A stretch of 64,000 nt of DNA, from assembly GCA_040755915.1 (NCBI GenBank), contig JBFLWM010000037.1, forward strand, positions 1 to 64,000, in the 5' to 3' direction. The notes under the pieces were generated by a model. That model was given only the letters and a program-made list of their open reading frames with translations, was not told the DNA's origin and ran no database searches. Below are positions 57,513-64,000 of this stretch, in pieces. The DNA comes from Sulfurivermis sp040755915. GTDB lineage: Bacteria > Pseudomonadota > Gammaproteobacteria > Thiohalomonadales > Thiohalomonadaceae. A program made the position numbers and the translations under genes. Position 1 is the stretch's first letter. Every line of letters starts with the position of its first letter.

Positions 57513-58514
57513 TCAGGCGGCTTTGCGGAAACGGTTCTTGTTGCGGCCCTGCCACAGGGCCAGGGCCTGGGCCTCGGCCTCTTCCCGGCTCTGGGCGCGG
57601 CCCATGGTGTAGAGGGCCACCGCCACGGTGCCGACGACGGCGCCAACGCCATACTCGTCCTCGCGGCTGCCGTCCCACACCTGGATCAGGTGGCTCACGT
57701 CCAGATCGTCCTGACGGATGTGGCGTTTGTCGAACATCGGCGGCCACTCCTCCTCGGCCAGCGCGCCGTCGCGCACCAGACGCACCAGACAGGCGATATC
57801 CGGGTTGCGCTCGATCTCGCCGCCCTCGCCCTTGATCACCGCCATGCGCGGCAGTTCCAGCAGCTTGCCGGCCTCCTGATGGATATCACGGTAGCCGGGG
57901 TGGAAGATGCCCTGCATCACGCAGGGGGCGTCAAAGGGATTGAGCATGCGGGCGATGGTGTGCACCGGCGAGCGCAGGCCGAGCAGGGGGCGCATCTCGA
58001 TGATCTGGTGCAGCTTGGGGCTGAGATGCTCGAGATCCAGGTAGGCAAAGTTGCCGGTTTCCATCTGGCGGCAGGCCTCGTCGAAACTCTGGGCGACGGG
58101 AATGCCCAGCTGCGGCAACACCTCCTTGGTGTAGATGCGGCCGGCGGTGTGGCCGCTGGCGCCGTGCATGAAGATGCGCACACCGCTTTCGGCCAGCAGC
58201 AGGGTGGACAACAGGTACCAGGGCAGCTGACGTTTCTTGCCGGCATAGCTGGACCAGTCCAGGTCGACCCGGGGGGCAGTGGCCGGGACCTGGAGCGACT
58301 CGCGGATGGCACGCACGGCGGCCGCCACCTCTTCCGGACTCTCTTCCTTCACGCGCATCAGCATCAGGAAGGCGCCGAGCTGTATCGGCTCCACCTGGCC
58401 GTTCATGATCAGGCGGAAGGCCTCGTAGGCCTCTTCCGGCGACAGGGCGCGCGAGCCGTTGCGGCCCTTGCCCAGGATACGGACGTATTGTGCAAACGGA
58501 TGTTCTTGGGTCAT
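57513..58514 (-). CDS. TrpD2/YbiB-like glycosyl transferase family protein
   Basis: A 333-residue protein of the anthranilate-phosphoribosyltransferase-like family. N-terminal helical domain (SPEEAYEAFRLIMNGQVEPI, QLGAFLMLMRVKEES), then the alpha/beta domain SGVRIFMHGASGHTAGRIYT, LSPKLHQIIEMRPLLGLRSP, MQGIFHPGYRDIHQEA. The PRPP motif GTGGD of true TrpD is absent, as in YbiB/TrpD2, which binds nucleic acids. It sits between dsrP and dsrN; I do not know a role in sulfur oxidation. Confidence 0.85.
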   Translation of the reverse strand: MTQEHPFAQYVRILGKGRNGSRALSPEEAYEAFRLIMNGQVEPIQLGAFLMLMRVKEESPEEVAAAVRAIRESLQVPATAPRVDLDWSSYAGKKRQLPWYLLSTLLLAESGVRIFMHGASGHTAGRIYTKEVLPQLGIPVAQSFDEACRQMETGNFAYLDLEHLSPKLHQIIEMRPLLGLRSPVHTIARMLNPFDAPCVMQGIFHPGYRDIHQEAGKLLELPRMAVIKGEGGEIERNPDIACLVRLVRDGALAEEEWPPMFDKRHIRQDDLDVSHLIQVWDGSREDEYGVGAVVGTVAVALYTMGRAQSREEAEAQALALWQGRNKNRFRKAA

Positions 58515-58643
58515 GCCCAGGCACCTCAGAAGTTGGAGTGGTTACTGCCCGCCGGGGGCGGTGCGGGCCCTGCAATGGATACTGCCGTTATAGGGGCGGG
58601 CGCGGAATTTTACCACTGTTGCCGGGCAAGGTTTTCACCCGGC

Positions 58644-58677
58644 AAAAACGCCAATGCCCCTGGGCAGGGGCATTGGC
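58644..58677 (-). terminator. Intrinsic terminator downstream of dsrP
   Basis: On the minus strand a perfect 12-bp stem (GCCAATGCCCCT / AGGGGCATTGGC) with a 4-nt loop is followed by GTTTTTG. It lies 43 bp after dsrP and before the TrpD2-like gene. A second hairpin, GCCGGG..CCCGGC, is adjacent at 58621-58643. Confidence 0.82.
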
Positions 58678-58719
58678 AGATCACACGAGTTGCAGGCGCA
58701 TGCGCCGCGAACCCGGCTC

Positions 58720-59928
58720 CTACTTGTGATGCGGGTCGACGGCCGCGTCGGCCAGGCTGGCCGGGGTCAGGCGCAGCACGCGCATGCCCACCACCATCAT
58801 GGCCATGGCAATGGCGATGCCGGAGAAGCCCAGCACCAGCTCGGGCAGGCTCGGGCTGTAGCTGTTGACCACGCCGTCGGCGAAGGTGCTGCTGACGTCA
58901 TAGCCCGGGAACAGCACCAGCGGGTAGGCCTGGCCGCCGATGAGCAGCACGTACAGCTGGGCAAAGCCGCCGAGAATGACGAGGGCGGAGGCCACGCCGA
59001 TCCAGAGGCGGGAGTCGCGGGTGAAACGGCAGAACAGCAGGCCCAGCGGCAGCAGGCTGCCGAGGAAGATCTGACCGATCCAGAACACCTTGGTGAACAC
59101 GCCGCCGTCACGCAGGATGAAGGCCTCCACACCGTGATGCTCGGTGGCATACAGGTTGGTCAGGTGATACACCATGACGAAGTACAGTACGCCGCCGATG
59201 AACACGCCGAGCAGGTTTTTCAGGCGACGCACCAGGGCATCGCCCAGCGGGCGGTTGGTCCAGCTGTAGGTCGCCATCATCACCAGCAGGAACACCGCCA
59301 GACCGAAGGAGAAGGACATGACGATGAACATCGGTGCCATCAGCGCGGCATCGTAGGCCTGGCGGGCCACCAGCCAGCCGAAGATGGAGCCGGTACCGGT
59401 GGTGAGGATCAGACGCCAGACGAAGGAGGCAAAGCCGGCAACCTTGTAGAACTTCTTCACCGCCGGGTTCGGGTCGAGCATGGTCCAGATATACACGGCA
59501 ACCAGTCCGAGGAAGCCGTTATACAGGATGATGTTCCACGCGAAGATGGACTTGAAGTTGTAGTGGGTCATCGCCACGATGAGGCGATCCGGCCGGCCCA
59601 GGTCCAGCACCAGCACGGTCAGGCCGCCGATGAGCAGGGCGATGGCCAGCAGGGCAGACATGCGGCCCAGCGGCTGATACATCTGCTTGCCGAACACCGT
59701 GCCGATGGAGGCCACGTTGAGTGCGCCGGAGGCTGCGACGATGAGGAAGATGGCAAACACGTGCGGGGCACCCCACACGATCTGGTTATCCATCCCCGTC
59801 ACCCAGTGGCCGCTGTGCTCCATGTAGAAGAAGGAACTCAGGCCGGCAAGGATGAACACCCCCAACAGCGCCAGCAGGCCGTAATAGCCCTTGCCGCTGC
59901 CGATCTCCAGGAACTTAGTATTTTTCAT
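58720..59928 (-). CDS. dsrP: DsrP, NrfD-family membrane subunit of DsrMKJOP
   Basis: A 402-residue, ten-helix inner-membrane protein of the NrfD/PsrC family. Helices include YYGLLALLGVFILAGLSSFF, HVFAIFLIVAASGALNVASI and IALLIGGLTVLVLDLGRPDR. It oxidises or reduces quinone and passes electrons to DsrO. Acidic and Arg residues in LDLGRPDRLIVA are typical of the quinone site. 20 bp after dsrO. Confidence 0.94.
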   Translation of the reverse strand: MKNTKFLEIGSGKGYYGLLALLGVFILAGLSSFFYMEHSGHWVTGMDNQIVWGAPHVFAIFLIVAASGALNVASIGTVFGKQMYQPLGRMSALLAIALLIGGLTVLVLDLGRPDRLIVAMTHYNFKSIFAWNIILYNGFLGLVAVYIWTMLDPNPAVKKFYKVAGFASFVWRLILTTGTGSIFGWLVARQAYDAALMAPMFIVMSFSFGLAVFLLVMMATYSWTNRPLGDALVRRLKNLLGVFIGGVLYFVMVYHLTNLYATEHHGVEAFILRDGGVFTKVFWIGQIFLGSLLPLGLLFCRFTRDSRLWIGVASALVILGGFAQLYVLLIGGQAYPLVLFPGYDVSSTFADGVVNSYSPSLPELVLGFSGIAIAMAMMVVGMRVLRLTPASLADAAVDPHHK

Positions 59929-59948
59929 GCTAGAAGCTCACCTTCCCG

Positions 59949-60704
59949 TTAAAGGCCCTGATAGCGCACGCCGGTGTTGAGACCGAGGTCAGCACGGATT
60001 TCGCTGCTGGCATAGGTCTTCACACGCTGGGCAATGTCGCTATTGGGATCGTTCAGGTCACCGAAGATGATCGCATTGCTGCCATCGGCCGCGCAGGCCT
60101 CGACACAGGCAGGCTGACGACCCTCGTCGACGCGGTGTACGCACATGGTGCAGGACTCGACACAGCCCTTGCCGCGCGGTTGATGCGGGCGCTGATCGGT
60201 CAGCGTCTCGTGCACGAAGGAGCGCGCCTTGTACGGGCAGGCCATCATGCAGTAGCGGCAGCCGATGCAGATGTGGCGGTCGACCAGCACGATGCCGTCG
60301 GCACGCTTGAACGATGCGCCGGTGGGGCAAACGTCCACGCAGGGCGGCGTCTCGCAGTGCTGGCACATCACCGGCAGCGAGTGGGTGGCGCCGGTGAACT
60401 TGTGGCGCAGCTCGACCTTGCGGATGTACTGGGTGCGCTGCTTTTCACGGCTGTGGCTTTCATTGCCGAGTCCGTGTTCCTTGTTGCAGGCATCGACGCA
60501 GGCGTTGCAGCCGCTGTTGCACTTGCTGGTATCCACCAGCATGCCCCAGCGTACCTTGCTGCTGGCCGGTTCAGCCGCCGGCTTGGCTTCCGCCACACCG
60601 TACAGCACGACACCGGGGGCCAGCACCACGCCGGCCGCCGCCGCAGCAGCGCCGCGGCCGAGGAATTCACGACGCGCCAGATCCGGTTGCTTGTGATCAC
60701 TCAT
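59949..60704 (-). CDS. dsrO: DsrO, periplasmic iron-sulfur subunit of DsrMKJOP
   Basis: A 251-residue Tat-exported ferredoxin-like subunit: LARREFLGRGAAAAAAGVVL has the RR-x-FLG motif. Four [4Fe-4S] Cys sets are visible: CNSGCNACVDAC, CQHCETPPCVDVCPTGA, CIGCRYCMMACPYKAR and CVESCTMCVHRVDEG..C. The start overlaps the dsrJ stop by 8 bp. Passes electrons between DsrP and DsrJ. Confidence 0.95.
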   Translation of the reverse strand: MSDHKQPDLARREFLGRGAAAAAAGVVLAPGVVLYGVAEAKPAAEPASSKVRWGMLVDTSKCNSGCNACVDACNKEHGLGNESHSREKQRTQYIRKVELRHKFTGATHSLPVMCQHCETPPCVDVCPTGASFKRADGIVLVDRHICIGCRYCMMACPYKARSFVHETLTDQRPHQPRGKGCVESCTMCVHRVDEGRQPACVEACAADGSNAIIFGDLNDPNSDIAQRVKTYASSEIRADLGLNTGVRYQGL

Positions 60705-61203
60705 GGGCAACACCTGCCTTGTTCTCAGAGACCCCCACCAGGCGGTTGAGCAGCACGGTGGAGTCGGTACGTTCCGTTGCCTTCAGCGCCGCAGAGGCCG
60801 GGCTCACCAGCGGATGGAACTGCGCGGTGGTTTCCGGCTTGGTGGCGTGGCACTCGAAGCAGTCCAGGGTGACGCCGGCATAGACGTGGCAATTGACGCA
60901 GAAGTGACCCTCTTCCGTCTTGCCGGCCGATGCCGTCGTGCCTTCAGCCGGCGCATGGCACTCCAGGCAGGCCTTCAGGCTGTACTTTTCGGTACGGATG
61001 CCCTGGTGCATGGTGGCGTCACGGTGATGCTTGAGGAACTTCATGTGGTCACGACGCATTACCGCCGTATCTTCCACACACTGGTCGCCCTTGGCTGCGG
61101 GAATGGAGGGCAGGGGAGTCCGCCCGCCTTCGCCGGCGAGGGCCGGCGCCGACAGAGTCAGCGCCAGCACTGCCATGGAGAGAAGCTGCAGTAAACGCTT
61201 CAT
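60697..61203 (-). CDS. dsrJ: DsrJ, periplasmic triheme cytochrome c
   Basis: A 168-residue cytochrome with signal MKRLLQLLSMAVLALTLSAP. Three CxxCH haem sites at 79-83 (CLECH), 102-106 (CVNCH) and 115-119 (CFECH). Cys 42 in DQCVEDTAVMRRDHM corresponds to the unusual distal Cys haem ligand described for Allochromatium DsrJ, with Met and His nearby. Between dsrL and dsrO. Confidence 0.95.
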   Translation of the reverse strand: MKRLLQLLSMAVLALTLSAPALAGEGGRTPLPSIPAAKGDQCVEDTAVMRRDHMKFLKHHRDATMHQGIRTEKYSLKACLECHAPAEGTTASAGKTEEGHFCVNCHVYAGVTLDCFECHATKPETTAQFHPLVSPASAALKATERTDSTVLLNRLVGVSENKAGVAHE

Positions 61204-61214
61204 CGGGATCACCC

Positions 61215-63203
61215 TTAGTCGCCCATACCCATCTGGATGTAGCCGGTCGGACATACGTCGGCGCAGATATGGCAACCGATGCACATCGAGTAGTCGGTGT
61301 AGACGTAACGGCCGGTGGTCTTCTCCTTGGCCGGAACACGCTTCACCGCGGTCTGCGGGCAGAACACCACGCAGTTGTCGCACTCGAAGCACATGCCGCA
61401 GCTCATGCAGCGCTTGGCCTCATCGATGACCTGCTTCTCATCCAGCGCCACCAGGCGCTCCTGGAAGTGGCCCAGCACCTCTTCGGAGTTGACCATGATG
61501 TGGTCGCGCTTGTTGCGCGGGGTGTGGTTGAAGTGACCGAGGAACAGCTCGTCGGCCGGGATGATCTCGGCGAAGGAGCGGTCTTCGTAGTTGTGTACGG
61601 CAAACTTGGCGTCGGAGGTGCCGCGCAGACCGCGGTCGATATCCTTGGCAAAGCCTTCCGCCTTGATGATGGAATCCTTGTCCGCTGCTTCGAAGTGCTG
61701 CGGCTGCAGACCGGTCTCCATCAGCTTTTCCATCAGGTTCCAGTGGTGCACGTCCACCTTCGGGCGATGCACCAGCTCTTCGCTCTTCAGGTAATGGTCG
61801 ATGCTCTCCACGGCGATGGAGGCCTGGCCGATGGCGGTGGTCAGCAGGTGCGGACGCACGATGTCACCGCAGGCGAAGAAGCCCGGCTTGCCCGGAACCT
61901 GGAAGTGCTTGTCGGCGCTGACCAGGCCCTTGTCGTTGGCATAGCCTTCGAAGCCGGCGACATCACCGGTCTGGCCGATGGCGGCCACGATCAGCTCGCA
62001 CTCGATGTTGAATTCGGAGCCTTCGATCGGGGTCTTGCCGTCTTCCTGCAGCTTGACTACGCGCAGGGCGGTGGCGCGGCCATCCTTGCCCTTGACTACT
62101 TCCACCGGGCTCAGCTGACCGACGATTTCCACACCTTCGCGGGTGGCATCTTCGATCTCATGCTGCGCGGCCGGCATCTTGTTGATGGGCGAGCGGGAGA
62201 TCAGCATGACATCGGCGCCCTGACGGTTGGCGGTCATGGCCACATCGTGCGCAGTCTGGTTGATGATGATGTGTTCCGGGCGGTCCTTCTCGTTCTCCAC
62301 GGTGATGTGGCCGAGACGACGGGCGACGGAGGCGACGTCAATGGAGGTGTCGCCACCACCGATGACCACCACCTTGCCGGTGACGTGCTTCAGGCGGCCT
62401 TCATTGAAGGCAGCCAGGAAGGCCACACCGGTGATGCAGTTGACGGCGTCGGCACCGGGGATCGGCAGGTTGCGGCCGGACCATGCGCCCATGGCGAACA
62501 GCACGGAATCAAAGTCCTTGGCCAGCTGATCGACGGTGATGTCCTTGCCGATCTTCATGCCGGTCTTGATGGTCACGCCCATCTCGACGATGCGGGCAAT
62601 CTCACCGTCCAGCACGTCGCGCGGGGTACGGTAGCCGGGGATGCCGTAGCGCATCATGCCGCCCAGCTGTTCCTTCTGCTCGAAGATGGTGACGGCGTGA
62701 CCCTTGCGGCGCAGCTGGTAGGCAGCGGCGAGGCCGGCGGGGCCACCACCGATGACGGCAACCTTCTTGCCGGTGTCCTGGCCGGCTTCGTACTTGTAAC
62801 CGTTGGCCAGGGCCTGGTCACCGATGTACTGCTCGACGGAGTTGATGCCGACGTGGTCGTCCACCTGGTTGCGGTTGCAGCCGTCCTCGCAGGGAGCGGG
62901 GCAGACGCGGCCCATGATGGAGGGGAAGGGGTTGGCGTTGGTGGCGCGACGGAAGGCGTATTCCTGCATGGTCATGCCGCCGGTCGGCTTCTCGATGCCG
63001 CGCACGATGTCCAGCCAGCCGCGGATATCGTGGCCGGAGGGGCAGCTACCCTGGCAGGGCGGGGTACGGTGCACGTAGGTCGGGCACTTGTGGGTCCAGC
63101 TCGCCTGCCAGATTTCCTGGGAGAACGGACGATGCTTGCTGTCGCCGTCCTTGTAGCGGCGGTACGTAAAACCCTTCTTCATGTCGTCGCTAGAAGTTGC
63201 CAT
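61215..63203 (-). CDS. dsrL: DsrL, iron-sulfur flavoprotein NAD(P)H oxidoreductase
   Basis: A 662-residue GltD-like oxidoreductase. An N-terminal Fe-S domain (PCQGSCPSGHDIRGWLDIVR; RVCPAPCEDGCNRNQVDD) precedes the FAD site KVAVIGGGPAGLAAAYQLRR and NAD(P) site KVVVIGGGDTSIDVASVARR. C-terminal ferredoxin domain: CMSCGMCFECDNCVVFCPQT and CIGCHICADVCPTGYIQ. In oxidisers DsrL takes electrons from DsrAB to NAD. The start has AGGAGAGTGAAA. 72 bp from dsrK. Confidence 0.95.
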   Translation of the reverse strand: MATSSDDMKKGFTYRRYKDGDSKHRPFSQEIWQASWTHKCPTYVHRTPPCQGSCPSGHDIRGWLDIVRGIEKPTGGMTMQEYAFRRATNANPFPSIMGRVCPAPCEDGCNRNQVDDHVGINSVEQYIGDQALANGYKYEAGQDTGKKVAVIGGGPAGLAAAYQLRRKGHAVTIFEQKEQLGGMMRYGIPGYRTPRDVLDGEIARIVEMGVTIKTGMKIGKDITVDQLAKDFDSVLFAMGAWSGRNLPIPGADAVNCITGVAFLAAFNEGRLKHVTGKVVVIGGGDTSIDVASVARRLGHITVENEKDRPEHIIINQTAHDVAMTANRQGADVMLISRSPINKMPAAQHEIEDATREGVEIVGQLSPVEVVKGKDGRATALRVVKLQEDGKTPIEGSEFNIECELIVAAIGQTGDVAGFEGYANDKGLVSADKHFQVPGKPGFFACGDIVRPHLLTTAIGQASIAVESIDHYLKSEELVHRPKVDVHHWNLMEKLMETGLQPQHFEAADKDSIIKAEGFAKDIDRGLRGTSDAKFAVHNYEDRSFAEIIPADELFLGHFNHTPRNKRDHIMVNSEEVLGHFQERLVALDEKQVIDEAKRCMSCGMCFECDNCVVFCPQTAVKRVPAKEKTTGRYVYTDYSMCIGCHICADVCPTGYIQMGMGD

Positions 63204-63275
63204 TTTCACTCTCCTATGCCTGTAGCCTTGTCTCCCCCCGGTGACGGTATGCACCGCGGGATGTGAAATTTATTG

Positions 63276-64000
63276 TTACTCGGTGGCCTCTGCTGCCGGC
63301 TCCGCCTCTTCTTCTCCCTGTCCGGGAAGAATGATCGCGTCCTTCACCAGCTGGTGCAGGCTGACGATGGTATCCATGGGGATGCCGTAGTACGGCATGA
63401 CCTTGGTGAACTGCGCCTTGCAGATCGCGCAGATCGCCGCCATGGCATTGACCTTGTCTTCGTCGATCACCTTCTTCAGAGCCTCCATGCGGGGCAGGGC
63501 GCCCTTGACACGGAGTTCCATCAAGTCGTCGGTCAGCAGGCCGCCGCCACCGCCGCAGCAGTAGGTCACTTCGCGGATGGTGTCGGGCGCCATGTCGACA
63601 TAGTTGTTGCACACCGCCTTGATGACGTTGCGCGGGATGTCGAACTGGCCGCCGGGCGCGGTGCCCATGCGGGTGGCGCGGGCCACGTTGCAGGAGTCGT
63701 GGAAGGTCACCACGCGGTGATCGTTCTGCGACTTGTCGAACGTGAGTTTGTCCTGCTGGATCAGGTCCCAGGTGAACTCGCAGATGTGCTGCGGGATCGG
63801 GTAGCTGTGATCCAGCTGCTTCTGCAGCTGCTGGGCGTACGGATCATCGCCGCCGGAACCGACACCGGTCAGGGTGTTCCAGAAGCTGTACGCCACGCGC
63901 CAGGCATGACCGCACTCGCCGACGATGATGCGCTTGACCTTGAGGTCGATGGCGGCCTTGCGGATGCGCTCGGCAACCTTCTTCATGTTCGAGTAGGAGC
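63276..64000 (-). CDS. dsrK: DsrK, HdrD-like subunit of DsrMKJOP (C-terminal part, runs off right edge)
   Basis: About 241 C-terminal residues of a protein usually near 540. The reading frame stays open to the window end, so the ATG near 63986 is internal. It has the CCG domain of heterodisulfide reductase D: VGECGHAW, VTFHDSCNVARATRMG, VTYCCGGGGGLLTDDLMEL and CAICKAQFTKV, ligands for the unusual noncubane cluster. It is thought to act on DsrC trisulfide/disulfide at the cytoplasmic face. Confidence 0.93.
   Translation of the reverse strand, partial: SYSNMKKVAERIRKAAIDLKVKRIIVGECGHAWRVAYSFWNTLTGVGSGGDDPYAQQLQKQLDHSYPIPQHICEFTWDLIQQDKLTFDKSQNDHRVVTFHDSCNVARATRMGTAPGGQFDIPRNVIKAVCNNYVDMAPDTIREVTYCCGGGGGLLTDDLMELRVKGALPRMEALKKVIDEDKVNAMAAICAICKAQFTKVMPYYGIPMDTIVSLHQLVKDAIILPGQGEEEAEPAAEATE

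Noticed and set aside
61269..63266. A 665-codon open frame antisense to dsrL
   Set aside because: Mirror frame of the well-supported DsrL; no recognisable motif or ribosome site.

Overview
The window looks like the chromosome of a GC-rich sulfur-oxidising gammaproteobacterium, Chromatiales-like by gene content. The main marker is the right end: a leftward reverse-type dissimilatory sulfite reductase cluster (dsrK-L-J-O-P, then dsrN and dsrR). Other gammaproteobacterial markers are the uvrY/gacA-uvrC-pgsA-tRNA(Gly-Cys-Leu) block, bpt/aat/clpSA, rsmJ, rlmD and nagZ.

Layout. 1-130: edge of an IS5-family insertion sequence. 226-9448: housekeeping genes rich in N-degron functions (clpS, clpA, bpt, aat), with infA, an FAD dehydrogenase, a SpoU methyltransferase, a FemAB-like acyltransferase and a Bax-inhibitor-1 membrane protein. 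9605-18772: tRNA-Ser(UGA) carrying a 9.1-kb integrated element bounded by a 15-bp direct repeat. The element encodes an integrase, AlpA, two replication proteins, an HK97-type capsid and a tape-measure protein, but I see no terminase, portal or protease, so it is a degraded mini-prophage or a satellite. 18784-22458: gacA/uvrY with an upstream CRP-type palindrome, uvrC, pgsA and three tRNAs. 22538-37829: leftward rnfB, a giant PFOR-like enzyme, rnfCDGEA, an NqrM-like small protein, ppsA and ppsR, with a divergent LysR regulator at the head. This reads as a module that uses RNF-made reduced ferredoxin for 2-oxoacid metabolism and then PEP formation. 37841-53268: mixed housekeeping (rsmJ, an HD-GYP protein, two L,D-transpeptidases, class I aldolase, an orphan BarA-type HPt beside cysM, an exonuclease, rlmD, dus, a CYTH protein, nagZ, an MscS-type channel, and HGPRT with methylthioinosine phosphorylase). 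53265-55579: a NarX/NarL-type two-component pair. 55708-64000: dsr genes with a TrpD2-like gene inserted between dsrP and dsrN.

How it fits together. The dsr genes oxidise stored sulfur in the cytoplasm and hand electrons to the DsrMKJOP membrane complex, with DsrL as pyridine-nucleotide oxidoreductase. RNF would use ion-motive force and NADH to make low-potential ferredoxin (or run in reverse), which the PFOR-like protein can use; PEP synthase and its kinase/phosphorylase PpsR then control entry to gluconeogenesis. These functional links are inferred from gene order and families. All motif calls were made by eye from translations; no database search was run.
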